This document shows positions 21,217 through 32,204 of a DNA stretch of 46,060 bases, one piece after another. Position numbers and translations under genes: made by a program. Position 1 is the first letter of the stretch, and each line of letters opens with the position of its first letter. Location of the stretch: assembly GCA_964058805.1 (NCBI GenBank), contig CAXKVV010000343.1:1-46060 (forward strand), read 5' to 3'. This DNA comes from Schoenoplectus triqueter. Lineage: Eukaryota; Streptophyta; Magnoliopsida; Poales; Cyperaceae. The notes under the pieces were generated by a model. The model had not been told where the DNA came from. It did no database searches and saw nothing but the letters and a program-made list of their open reading frames with translations.

Positions 21217-23465
21217 ATGGATCTCGAGACGGAGAATAGAATCGCTAAAGCGCTGCTTGAAGAGGCACGAAAGATGCGCATGGAATCTGACAAGGAAGGT
21301 GTTCATGCGTATCTCCGTCAGCCAGGTGTCAGAGCTCGGCCGAATTCACGCTTCCTCACTGCCACTGTGCTTGGAGTGCAACAAGGTTTTGCTATCCCTC
21401 TTTTTAGTGTTAGTTTAGTGATTAGACAGTGTTTGCAAATTAAGTGCAAAGCTTTGTTCTTATTTTCCTAGCCCAATCAGGAGACCTTTCTGGTACGGTA
21501 GGTTTATGGCTAGACCGTTCTAGTAGAGTGTGTATACCATCTCATTAGCTAGACCATTCTTGTCTTCCTAACTCAACCTGAACGATATCATTAAACTGTG
21601 CTGGTACTGTCTGCCTTTGGCCGGTACTATTCCTGCTGGAAATCTCAGCCTAAAATGGCCTTTGGCTCAGCTCAGAGTAGAGAATTTACAGCCTTGTTGA
21701 TGGCTTGGATATAATTGTTTCCTCTTCTGTTGTTTCTTATGCATGCCATATCTTGCAAAAGGTTTTGAAAAAAAAAAGTGGGATCTGGAGAGAGTGTGTT
21801 AGGAGCCTTGTTAGACCTAGTGGGCAAAAATAGCTCGATCATGCTCAACATCATTCTACAAAAGAACAAATTCAAAAATCTTAGAAAATTACATTTTACT
21901 ATAAAAAATATTAACAAAAAGTTAGAAAAGAGAACAACATACCATGCGAATTTGAGCTTTAGAATTGAGGGCTTGTAATAACAGATTGTACAATCGATCT
22001 TGTACCTTGTTGATTCGATCATGATGATTGTCAGTTTGTCACCGCCTTGTGTAGGAACTGCCAAACCACTTGAAACTTTATGTTATTTCTCTCTTGTGTT
22101 ATTTCCCTTGACTTGATCAATTTCAGTTTTCTGGTTTATTGTTCTCGAATGTTCCTTCATGATGTTTGTCAGTTCTCGATGATTCCTTTATTCATTGATT
22201 GTGGGTTTTTGTCTTGGTGAGTTGAACTGTGGTAAAATCAATTCAGATGTGGGGGATATTTTGGGAGAATGTGTGACATTCGACTGATCGCAGAAAGGAA
22301 TCTTCTTGCATTAAATTCCTTTATGGGTTCCAGATTTTCAGTGCTATGCAAATATTAAAAGTTCAATGGCTTGAACCAAGGGACAGGCAGAAGAAAGCTT
22401 GCCAAAACTTGGTATGCTAACCTCTGTTACCTACTAATTGAGTTTTTCATGGTAAATTGGAAAAGCCAAACAGATGGCTAGTTGGCTACTTTATTTGGAT
22501 GCAAGGTCAGAAGTTCATGTTTCCTTTTCTGATTTCAGCAAATCGAGCAGTTGAGGTACATGAGATGTGGCAGGCCAGGGAGAAGGAACTGGAGCTACAC
22601 AATAAGCATAGTAGATCCAAGGAAAGGAGTAAACACCATGGTGAATCCTCAAAGGGTAGTTCTAGCTATAGAAGTGAACATGAGAAAGGAAATCAAGTTG
22701 CCTTTTGTTCATCGCGCAATCCTGACCGTTCAGACAACTACTCAGATGAGGATCGGCGTGGATTACGGGATGAGGAAATTGAACAGTTTCTTCGTGCGAG
22801 GTTAGTTTTTATGACTATAATTCATAGTTTTGCTGAAAGAGAGTTATTATAATTTTGAATATTTATTTCTTGTATGCTGTCAATTGTAGCTAGTATTATT
22901 TCAACACATGCTACTGGCCTTGAAAAGTAAAATACATAAAAATAAAAATTTAAATACAAAGCAAGATTATACTTGATGCTCTCATGATTTGTTATACTGG
23001 GTACGTAGCTAAATTGCTAGAGATATCTGTGGATAGTGGGTACTAGCATCTAGGTTGGGCAAGATATAAATGCACATGTGAGAACAAATTTGCAACTGAA
23101 AAATGGTTTAAATATCAGCATATGACAGAGTTACAGTTTTTCGTCTTCTTTTTCTGAGGTTGATTATTGTGTATTTTAGAGTAAAACGTGGAAGAGGTGA
23201 GATAGGTTCGAGAATGGATGAGCCTGGTCCATATCTCCCTTCAATGCACCAAGATATCACTGATGCACAAGCTGAAGACAACCAAAAGCGAAGGGTCGTT
23301 GGGCCAGAAAAGCCACTTTTCTTGAAATTATCTTCATCAGCAAAGAGTACAAAAGAGAAGATCTCCTCCAAAGAGGAGAAAAAGGAGAAGGAGAAGCACA
23401 AACACAAGAAGAAGAGGAAAGAGGAGAGATCAAAACACCGTCACAGAAGCCGAAGAAGTGAGTAA
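21217..23465 (+). CDS. Conserved plant Lys/Arg-rich protein, probably nuclear (three exons, 238 aa)
   Basis: The model is join(21217..21385,22539..22800,23180..23465). Introns of 1153 and 379 bp start GTTTTG and GTTAGT and end TTTCAG and TTTTAG. The joins restore Ala57 and Arg144 in frame. The protein matches a conserved plant family known to me only as uncharacterised: an N-terminal helix-like MDLETENRIAKALLEEAR, then YLRQPGVRARPNSRFLTATV (32-51), the block ANRAVEVHEMWQAREKELEL across the first junction (57-76), a Ser/His-rich linker, LRDEEIEQFLRARVKRGRG across the second junction, IGSRMDEPGPYLP, and a Lys/Glu/Arg tail (about 200-238) like nuclear localisation signals. The role is unknown; the charged tail suggests a nuclear RNA- or chromatin-associated protein. 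All conserved blocks are present, so the gene looks intact. Confidence 0.88.
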
Positions 23466-24603
23466 TTTTTATTAGATTGGAAATTGCTTGTCTATACTAC
23501 TCTGCTATTGTTCACAAGGAAAAGAGGATGCTTTCGATTAAAGAAACTTAGTGCCTCTCCTGAGCCTGGTAGGTTTTGCTATAAAAATGTGTATTTATAC
23601 TGAAAAAGGGAATGATATGGATTACAGACGGTGTATTGTGGTCTAGTGTGCTTTTGGAGATGGTGTAGCAAGGAGCGGCTAACATAGCACCAAATGTATA
23701 CTTTGTACTTTAAATTGTAAACTAGTGTAGCATGTATAACTGTTTTCTAATTCAAGCTGAATTTCTATCTAATCTTCTTTTTGTCCCCTCTAGCGCCTGA
23801 ATACTTGCAAGTTAGTGACATCTCTTTTCTTATCGTCCGTTTTCCTTTTTTCTTTTTTCTGTTTGAACCAGTCACTCAAAAGTTTACAATGCATCTGTCG
23901 CGTTTAAGTTGTTCAAAGTTTTGCGAAAGACAATTCTTGTGTGATGATTAGATATTAAGCGGATACTCTAGAACGAACCTTTTATCTTATTCCAATATTT
24001 TTCTCCCAGTGTTTGGTAACTAAGTAATTCCCCCGATAATGCATTCAATCGTACAAAATGGCTTCTAATTTCAAGTCCGGTTTTGTGTAGTCGAAATTTG
24101 ATTAATTTTTATGATCCGTTAAATAACTTAATACGTGAAGTGATCTATATTTAACAACTTACAATAGAATGTCAAACAACTTTCCAATCAATAAGACCCA
24201 TATGATGTCTAGATTTTTCTTTTCAGTTTTTTAGTTATGTTGTCTTCAATAACATTTGCATCCATTTATATATAAACACTTCTATTTACAAATTTAAGAG
24301 TCTTTGTAATTGATTTTGATATAAATTATATTTATGTAAAATATATTATTTATTTATAATAAAAAATATACATCATTTATTTATAATAAAACATATATAT
24401 TATTTATTTATAAAAAACATAAGTATTTTTAAGAGTAAAAGAGTTTCATAATTTCTTTTTAGTGTTATTAAAAGCTGATAAAATGCAATTGTATACTTCC
24501 GGCCATATAGCGACGCGGTCAATTCGAGAAAAGAAATTGACAGACTTGAAAATACTTCTTAAAATAAACAAATGAAATTTCAGCATAAATGGCGTTCTAA
24601 CTT

Positions 24604-24609
24604 TATAAA
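24604..24609 (+). promoter_or_regulatory. Candidate TATA box in the duplicated promoter segment, copy 1
   Basis: TATAAA inside ACTTTATAAAGGCCTAGA, conserved in the second copy at 41367-41372. It is followed about 70 bp later by a conserved short ORF and a pyrimidine-rich leader, as expected of a plant promoter and 5' UTR. Confidence 0.45.
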
Positions 24610-24675
24610 GGCCTAGAATCAGTACCACTTTCATCTGGAAGTAAATTGAGCTATCAATTTTTTTGCCAACTGGAG

Positions 24676-24747
24676 ATGAATATTGCAGCCTTTCCTCTTC
24701 TTTCACTCACGCAGTCACGCCATGGCTGTGAGAGACGGAGACAGTAA
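24676..24747 (+). CDS. Conserved short ORF in the duplicated leader, copy 1 (23 aa)
   Basis: This is the first ATG after the candidate TATA box. It encodes MNIAAFPLLSLTQSRHGC and then a basic ERRRQ end. The other copy (41443-41511) keeps the frame, start and stop despite base changes and one 3-base length difference. It may be an upstream ORF that controls a downstream coding sequence, or chance conservation in a young duplicate. Confidence 0.3.
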   Translation: MNIAAFPLLSLTQSRHGCERRRQ

Positions 24748-25150
24748 CAAACTTCTTAAATCGATTTTTCCAATTTCCGTGCCTTAAAAAAGAAAATATT
24801 GGTTTCATTCTCCTTATCTTCTCCCGCTCTCTCGAATCTTCTCTCCCGCACTCTTTAGAATACATCCTGAAAATTCTTCCGATTTTCATAAATTCGAACG
24901 CACTAGGCTACTAGCCGTTGTGCGATCCTCTGAATCCATCGCATTAATTAAATCTCAATCGACCGTTGTAGCCTCTGCCCTGTTATAAGTTCGTCTCCCT
25001 CAATCTTTCCAACCTCTATGCGAACCCAATTCTCCTCTCCTCATTCCTCACAATCCAAGTTCAATTCAGAACCTACATCATTCACTTGCTCATTCCCATT
25101 ACTCTAGAGAACGAGATTGAGATACAGAGAGAAGCGTTCTACTGGTGTTG

Positions 25151-25189
25151 ACCCCCCCCCCCCCAAAAAAAAAAAAAAAAAAAAAAAAA
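25151..25189. repeat. Adjacent poly-C and poly-A tracts
   Basis: About 14 C residues are followed directly by about 24 A residues. Such a compound homopolymer could mark an insertion junction or an assembly weak point. It lies just after the duplicated segment ends. Confidence 0.85.
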
Positions 25190-25230
25190 CTCCACCTCCA
25201 CCAAAAGAAACCCACTCCACGCTCTAAACG

Positions 25231-25452
25231 ATGCTCCGGTTCATCTCTCGTCGTGCTTTGCTCCATCGAAGGAGACCACCTGTCCGTAGCCTTGTTAGAG
25301 AACTTACAGTGTGCAGGTGCTCTTATTTCAATCTTTCGCTTCTGGCCAATTTAGAATCATTTTCAATACTTCAAAAATCCGAATATCAGTGCTTTGTGAA
25401 TTGTTTGCAAATCATAAAACCATACAATTTGAAAGAAACACGTCCTTTGTAA
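25231..25452 (+). CDS. Possible first exon with a mitochondrial-type presequence
   Basis: The frame opens MLRFISRRALLHRRRPPVRS and then LVRELTVCR. It is rich in Arg and Leu and free of acidic residues for the first 22 positions, as in mitochondrial presequences. A CAG/GTGCTC donor-like site occurs near 25314-25320, after which the frame becomes nondescript, so the real exon could end there. It lies about 620 bp downstream of the candidate TATA box at 24604. I could not find a second exon before the GC-rich array, so this is either a gene broken by later rearrangement or not a gene. Confidence 0.3.
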   Translation: MLRFISRRALLHRRRPPVRSLVRELTVCRCSYFNLSLLANLESFSILQKSEYQCFVNCLQIIKPYNLKETRPL

Positions 25453-25529
25453 GGGTTCATAAAAATAGTTCATCTCTGCTTTTTTTTGTTTTGAGAAATT
25501 CATTATTGATTTATTAATCTTTCTTTAGG

Positions 25530-26765
25530 GTATATATCGAGCATATATGCATCCTGATTAGAAACAAGGAGGGAAGTGAATTTTGATCCATGGCGGTAGT
25601 CAGATCAAGTTCTGGTTCCTCATAGAACAACACAGATGAAGTTTTCTTTATACTTCTCTCAATCCAACACAGATGAGGTTAAGTTTTCTTTAACACTTAT
25701 CAATCCACCCTAATTCTCATATCGTGAACTGATGTCAGGTTAATTTTAAACTATCATTAGCGATCATTTTAAAATAATTATTCTCATATTGTGCTTGATT
25801 AAAATAATTATTTTGCATATTAAAAAAACTGCTTAATTTGTTCTCTTTTGGATAATCGTTAAGTTCTCATATTGTGCTTGATTAAAATAAATTGACTTAG
25901 CATCCCTATTTCATTATTTTCGTGCATAAATTTGTGTTGACCAGTATTCTACATAGATAAAAATAGGTATCAAGAAATAAAGGGCAATGTGTATCCCAAA
26001 TTTCAGAAATATATCTAATTTGTCCAATTCTGATCCGCCTCTTGCGTAATTAAGAATTAAATATTTTTGCCAAGGTACTTGTGTCCTGAAATCTTATATC
26101 ATAAAAAACAGAATCAATTCAAAAGACAATGCATTCTTCTTGATTATTTACCTTCAACTTCTAATTATATATCTAATTTGTCCTCAACTGTGAGTCATAA
26201 AATGAATGTATTTCCTGAATTTATGTAGCATTTAGGTGTTTTAAATCATTTCTGTATTGAAGTAGAACTTAAGAAAGTTTTACATGAATATAAAAAGGAT
26301 GATTAAAGAATATAGTTGTTAAGTTGATGAAATATATTCTTCAGATCAAGTATGCTCTAATTAATTCTCTTCTTGATAAAAGTGCCTTATGATATACTAT
26401 TCATAATCCACATGCTACAACTGTATAAAAATACTTTTTTTTAATATTATAAAATAAGTCATTTTGAATCTCGGTCTTATATGAATATCAACTTCCATTG
26501 TTTTATACAACAAGTCTTATATGAGCTCAGCTTAGTGGTTTGTGTATTCCACTAATTGGGAACTGTAAATTTTTGCAATATGACAAGACTTTTTGATAAC
26601 TCTAACTTTAAATATTCCACAATTTTATACAACAAGCCTTGACTACCATTCAATTTTAAACAATTGAATAAATTGACAAATACATCATTTTTTTTTCTCA
26701 AGAAATTTTGAGGAATAAAAAAAATGAAGTTAGTTTGAAGGGTTAAAACAGATAAAACGTTTTTT
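25530..26765. other. Intergenic, nothing recognised
   Basis: AT-rich spacer with some local repeats (TATTGTGCTTGATTAAAATAA twice near 25790 and 25870; ATTTTATACAACAAG-like strings near 26500 and 26620). No exon, RNA gene or bounded transposon was seen. Confidence 0.5.
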
Positions 26766-26769
26766 TTAG

Positions 26770-26812
26770 ATAACGAGCTGATGAAAACGCTTCATTACAT
26801 AACGAGCTGATG
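26770..26812. repeat. Direct repeat at the left edge of the GC-rich array
   Basis: ATAACGAGCTGATG occurs at 26770-26783 and at 26799-26812, 29 bp apart, immediately before the array starts. It could be a footprint of the event that seeded the array, but no matching copy was found at the right edge. Confidence 0.7.
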
Positions 26813-26831
26813 TAGTCCGACACATATGATG

Positions 26832-29800
26832 ATGTCGGGAGGGGGCAGCGAGGCGCCCCGGGTTCCCGGCCTCGCGGGACGGGGTCGGGAGGGGGCAGCG
26901 AGGCGCCCCGGGTTCCCGGCCTCACGGGGCGGGACGGGGTCAGGAGGGGGGCAGCGAGGCACCCCGGGTTACCTCGCGGGGCGGGGCGGGGTCGGGAGGG
27001 GGCAGCGAGGCGCCCCCGGGTCCCGGCCTTGCGGGGCGGGGCGGGGTCGGGAGGGGGCAGCGAGGCGCCCTCGGGTCCCGGCCTCGCGGGGCGGGGTCGG
27101 GAGGGGGCAGCGAGGCGCCCCCGGGTCCCGGCCTCGCGGGGCGGGGTCGGGAGGGGGCAGCGAGGCGCCCCCGGGTCCCGGCCCCGCGGGGCGGGGTCGG
27201 GAGGGGGCAGCGAGGCGCCTCGAGTCCCAGACTCGGGGGGGATCGGGGCTGGGAGGGGGCAGCGAGGCACCCTCGGGTCCCGGCCTCGCGGGGCGGGGTC
27301 GGGAGGGGGCGCTGCGGGGCGGGGTCGGGAGGAGGGGGGCAGCGAGGCCCTCCGGGTTCCCGGGTTCCCGGCCTCACGAGGCGAGGTGCCTTGCGCCTCG
27401 GGTTCCCGGGCGGTGGGGGGCAGCGAGGCGCCTCGGGTGGGGGGTAGGACCCCGGATCCCGGCCTCGCGGGGCGAGGTCGGAGGGTCGGGAGGGGGCAGC
27501 GACCCGGATCCCTGGCTTCTGGCTTCGCGGGGCGGGGGGGATCGGGGCTGGGATCTGAGGGGGCAGCGAGGCGCCCCCGGGTCCCGGCCTCGCGGGGCGG
27601 GGTCGGGAGGGGGCAGCGAGGCGAGGCGGATCCCTGGCTTCGCGGGGCGGGGGGGGATCGGGGCTGGGTGGGGGCGTGGGGGCGCCTCGCTGCCCCCTCC
27701 CGACCCCGCGGGGCGGGGTCGGGAGGGGGCAGCGAGGCGCCTCGGGCTCGCTGTCTCGGGTTCCCGGCCTCGTGAGGGCGGGGCGCCACGAGGCCGGGGC
27801 GCGGTGGCGCGGTGGGGAGGGGGTAGGGGGTAGGATCGGGGCAGGGAGGGGGCAGCGAGACATCCCGGGCGGGGCGAGGTCGGGGGGTCGGGAGGGGGCA
27901 GCGACTAGGATCCCTGGCTTCGCGGGGCGGGGTCGGGAGGGGGCAGCGAGGCGCCTCGGGTTCCCGGCCTCGTGGGGGCTCGCTGTCTCGGGTTCCCGGC
28001 CTCGTGGGGGCGGGGCGCGGTGGGGAGGGGGGGGTAGCGAGGCGCCTCGGGTGGGGGTAGGATCGGGGCTGGAAGGGGGCAGGGAGGGGGCAGTGAGACA
28101 TCCCGGGCGGGGCGAGGTCGGGGGGTCGGGAGGGGGCAGCGACTAGGATCCCTGGCTTCGCGGGGCGGGGTCGGGAGGGGGCAGCGAGACGCCTCCGGGT
28201 CCGGCCTCGCGGGGCGGGGCAGGGAGGAGGCAGCGAGGCGCCTCGGGTCCCAACCTCGCGGGGGCGCGGTGGGGAGGGGGGTTCGGGTCCCGGTCCGGCC
28301 TTGCGGTGCGGGGTCGGGAGCCCCCTGGTCCTGGCCTTGCGGGGTGGGGTCGGGAAGGGGTAGCGAGGCGCCCCGGGTTCCTGGGCTTGCGGGGTCGGGT
28401 CGGGAGGGGGCAGCGAGGCGCGGGTCCCGGCTTCGCGGGGCGGGTAGGGAGGGGGCAGCGAAGCGCCTCGGGTCCCAGCCTCGGGTAGGGAGGGGGCAGC
28501 GAAGCGCGATGGGAGGGGGCTGCTGCGAGGCGCCCCGGGTTCCCGGCCTCGGGTGGGGGGTGGGATCGGGGCTGGGAGGGGGCAGCGCTCGGGTCCCGGC
28601 CTCGCGGGGCGGGGTCGGGAGGGGGCAACGAGGCGTCTCGGGTCCCAACCTCGCGGGGGCGCGGTGGGGAGGGGGGCAGCGAGGCGGCGCCCCGTGTTCC
28701 CGGCCTCACCGGGCGGGGTCGGGAGGAGGGCAGCGAGGCGCCCCCGGGTCTCGGTGGGGTGGGTGTCGGGAAGGCTCGAGTCCCGGCCTCGCGCGGTCGG
28801 GTCCCCTCCGGGTGTGGGGTCGGGGTCGGGAGGGGACAGCGTCCCGACCACATCGTGGGGGTGGGATCGGGGGAGAGGGTCGGGTCCCTGCCTCGTGGGG
28901 CGGGAAGGGGGGGCAGCGAGGCGCCCAGGGGACCCTGGGTCCCGGCCTTGCGTGGTCGGAGTGGGCAGCAAGGCGCCCAGGGTCCCGGCCTTGCTGGGTC
29001 GGGGGGTAGCGAGCCGCCCCGGGTCCCGGCCTTCTGGGGGGGGTAGGGTCGGGAGGGGCAGCTAGGTGCCCCAGATACCGGCCTCGCGGGGTCGAGATCG
29101 GGGTTGGGAGCAGCGAGGCGCCCCCGGGTCTCGGCTTCGCGGGGGCGGGGTCGCGGATCCCAGCCTCACGGGGGGCGGGGTTCAGGAGGGGCAGCGAGGT
29201 CTCCCCGGGTCCCGACCTCACGGGGGCGGGGGCGCGAGGCCGGCGGGTGGCCTCACGGGGGCTAGGTTGGGAGGGCAGCGAGGCGCCCCGGGTCCCGGCC
29301 TCACGGCGGGCGGGGGCGGGAAGGCTTGAGTCCCGACCTTGCGAGTTCAGGTCGCTGCCCCTACGCTCCCGACCTCGCGGGGTGGTGTCGGGAGGGGCAG
29401 CGAGGCATCCCACCGCGAGGAGGGGGCAGCGTGGCTCCCCGGGTCCCGGCCTCGTTAGGGTGGGGTCGGGGGGGCGAGGCACCTCGGATTTCAGCCTCGC
29501 GGGGTCGGGAGGGGCGGGGTCGGGAGGGAGCAGCGTGGCGCCCCGGGTCCCGGCCTCGCGAGGGCGGGGTCGGGGGTCGGGACGTAGCAAGGCTTCTCGG
29601 GTCCCGGCCTCGCGAGGGCATGGTCAGGAGGGGGCCTCGGATCCCGCGAGGCGGGGATGAGGTCGAGAGGGGCAACGCCCCCAGATCCCGGCCTCACGCG
29701 AGGGCGAGAGCGGGGTCGGGAGGGGGCACGACAGCGAGGCAGCGTACCCTGTGTCTCCACCTCGTGTGGGGCGGGGGGCGGGAGCGTGTCTTGTGTCTCA

Positions 29801-30200
29801 ACCTCGCGGGTGCAGGGGAGGGGTAGCGAGGTGCCCAGGTCCCAACCTCGTAGGGGGTAAGGTCGAGAGGTTGTAGTGAGACGCCCCGGGTCCGGCCTCG
29901 CGGGGGGCGGGATGTCGGGAGGGGTCGAGGCATCACGGGGGGGGCGAGAGGGGTTTCGGCCTCGTAGGGGCAGGGTTGGGAATGTGCAGGGGGTTTCGGC
30001 CTCGTAGGGGCAGGGTTGGGAATGGGCAGTGAGACGCGAGGTCGGCACCCCAAGTCCCTTCCTTAATGGGGGTCGGGGTCGGGCGAGGGTGGTAGCAAGG
30101 TCCCTGGATCCCTGCCTCGTATGGGGCATACGAGGCCGGGAAAGGGCTCCGGACCCCGGCCTCACGGGCATATCGACCGCCAGGGATGGGCAACCTCGTA
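26832..30200. repeat. GC-rich 50-bp tandem array (about 65 units) with G-quadruplex motifs
   Basis: The unit is read by its landmarks: GGGCGGGGTCGGGAGGGGG, then CAGCGAGGCGCC, then CCGGGTCCCGGCCTCGC. CAGCG recurs at 26846, 26896 and onward, and GCCTCGCGGG at 27081 and 27131, giving a 50-bp period. Some units are shortened, fused or locally inverted (near 27675-27710). The plus strand is strongly G-rich, and each unit holds four G-runs of three or more with short loops, the G-quadruplex pattern. Units from about 29000 on are more diverged and richer in TG and CA, consistent with methylated CpG decay. Stop codons are rare in any frame because of composition, which produces long false ORFs on both strands (for example 26743-28971 minus). 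Confidence 0.9.
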
Positions 30201-30229
30201 TGGGCAAGCACAAAATGCATAATCCATAC

Positions 30230-31890
30230 TTATTCACATTTTATGCAAGTTTCTAATGGGAACCCCGCTGACGCGTTATAAAAACACTTTTCACAAAATA
30301 CATACCTCGAAATTTACTTTCCAAAAGAGGAATTAAATAAAAACAAAAAACAAAGAATATATAGAATGAGAATTACTAGAGGTATGAGTGGAGGCATCAT
30401 CGAAGGCATTTTCCTTTCCAGGGAAAAGTTTATGGGCTAACGAAGCCCTTGTGCCGATCCTTGGTGGCTCTTAAGTAATTTTCCTTGTTGTTAAAGAGAT
30501 TTTACAGACATTCAGTTTGATTGACCGCCAGATCCTTTGTGAAGAATGGAGAGGTCTACTGAAATAGATCTGTTTCAGAATGTTCGTTAAGCATTTCTTT
30601 CAGAGTTCCAGTTTTGTACTCAGAGTAATTGGAATTGAAGGAATTATTTCCTATTTTGTTTTGGTCATGGTGGGTTTGATGTATGAAGCCAGGTGCCAAC
30701 TCGAGAGTCGCATTAGCGGGTGGGAATAAGAAATACTACGCCGCAGCTCTATGAAAATTTCCTTAGTGTTTACATATATAAGTTCCAGTTAGTTTGTCGT
30801 TACAAAAAGAGAGTACAATATGATTTAAATATTTTTTCTTTCTTATTCATAAAAAAGATGGTTGACTTTATTTTTTTTGTACGTATGTCAAATATTTAAA
30901 TAGTTGTTTGATGTTTTGTGTTAAAAAGTTTCAGGTTAGTTTATTTTGACTGGGATGACTAGCATGACTGCATGATATTAATATATAGTTACTCATCGGA
31001 TCTGAGAAGTCGAGTTCGCATGATATTGATATTTATCAACCGGATACCCAACTTCTTAAATCAATGACTCAGATTTGGGGGTGATTAGGATCCTATTTTT
31101 CTTAAATTCCACAGTGTCGAATTTAACCAATGACTCATATTATTACATCCGCTCAATTTTTCATTTAGCTTGTTGGGTCCAGATTATCAATCTCAGAATC
31201 TGTTCTTTTCTTGCCCTTTTTCTTCTCTTCTCGATTTGATGTTGTCCGAGTTTTTAAAAAATGAAAAGTTTTAATCGTTTTAATAGTTTTGGCAGACTCT
31301 GGCGTTATGTTTTGAGAAAAAAACGGATTTAACGGGTTTCTGTGATTTAACCATTTTATCTCACGTTAAACCGTTAAAACCGTTATTTTTTTTTTAAAAA
31401 CACATTTAACGACGGAGTCTAAAACTTTATTTTATTTTTATTTTTTGAGTGTAAATTAAGGCCCTAATAAAAATAGAAAGCAAATATATCATGTAATAGT
31501 TTAATATAATTTAAGTTTTTTAACTTTTAAGTATTTACTTAATATTATAATTATTAAGTACTAATGATATGATAATATATTTCTTAGCCTTTTAAATATC
31601 AATTAATAGGTAAAAAATAATTGATCATTTTTAATTTAATGACCATATAAAATCATTAAAACCGTTAACTGTTAATTGGTCACTTCAGAGCCGTTAAACG
31701 TTTTAAATTGATGTGTGTTAGAAGATGGGATCAATTTTCATTTCTACTACGTCAATTTCAAACACAACAGATTAATCCAAAGATGGTCTTTTCTTTTAAT
31801 TTTTCTTAAATTATCATGTATATTAAATTTCAGCTTTTGGTTCTGACATTTATATATTTGTTATCAAAATGAAATTTCGTGGAAATATCA
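30230..31890. other. Intergenic; possible AACGGTTT-rich repeat near 31260-31700
   Basis: No ORF of note. From 31260 to 31700 the sequence has recurrent AACCGTTAA and TTAACGGTTT-like strings in both orientations at its two ends (TTTTAATCGTTTTAATAG; GCCGTTAAACGTTTTAAATT), suggesting a degraded foldback element. The stretch 30380-30760 is less AT-rich but shows no recognisable gene. Confidence 0.4.
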
Positions 31891-31894
31891 TGGA

Positions 31895-32196
31895 TAGAGG
31901 TGGCAGAACCCGACCCGACCCGACAAACCCGCCCGACCCGTCCGGACCCGAACCCGACCTGACCTGATTTTTTAAGAAAGTCAAACTGACCCGACCCGAC
32001 CCGAACCCGATCCGACCCGACCCGACCCGAGATCAAATGACCTTCAATCGAATCGAAATCTATCAACGATCTGAAAAAACACAACATATAAATTGACCCG
32101 ACCCGACCCGACCCGATTTCTTCCAGAAAGTCAAACTGACCCGACCCGCCCGATCCGAACCCGAACCCGACCCGACCCGCCCGATTGCCACCTCTA
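31895..32196. mobile_element. hAT-type MITE with GACCC/GGGTC-rich interior
   Basis: A perfect 8-bp target duplication ATCATGGA lies at 31887-31894 and 32197-32204. The termini are TAGAGGTGGCA and TGCCACCTCTA, matching the TAGNGGTG ends common in hAT superfamily MITEs. The interior is built of CCCGACCCGACC runs with two copies of a TTCTTCCAGAAAGTCAAACTGACC-like string. The 125-residue minus-strand frame at 31830-32207 is a by-product. Confidence 0.9.
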
Positions 32197-32204
32197 ATCA
32201 TGGA

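Larger units (their letters stand above)
23838..25125 (+). repeat. Dispersed segmental duplicate, copy 1 (promoter/leader segment)
   Basis: This aligns by eye with 39998-41870 in the same orientation: CACTCAAAAGTTTACAAT at 23874 with 40030, CTCCCAGTGTTTGGTAAC at 24004 with 40548, ACTTTATAAAGGCCTAGA at 24600 with 41364, and the leader at 24670-25000 with 41437-41760. Copy 1 lacks the two MITEs found in copy 2 and so supplies empty sites. It has its own AT-rich insert at about 24310-24480. Confidence 0.85.

Noticed and set aside
26743..28971. 742-residue minus-strand ORF rich in Pro and Arg, and other long ORFs in all frames between 26743 and 30256
   Set aside because: They arise from a 50-bp GC-rich tandem repeat with almost no stop-codon triplets. 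Because 50 is not a multiple of three, the same unit is read in all three frames in turn, and both strands are open, which is not how a real repeat protein behaves.
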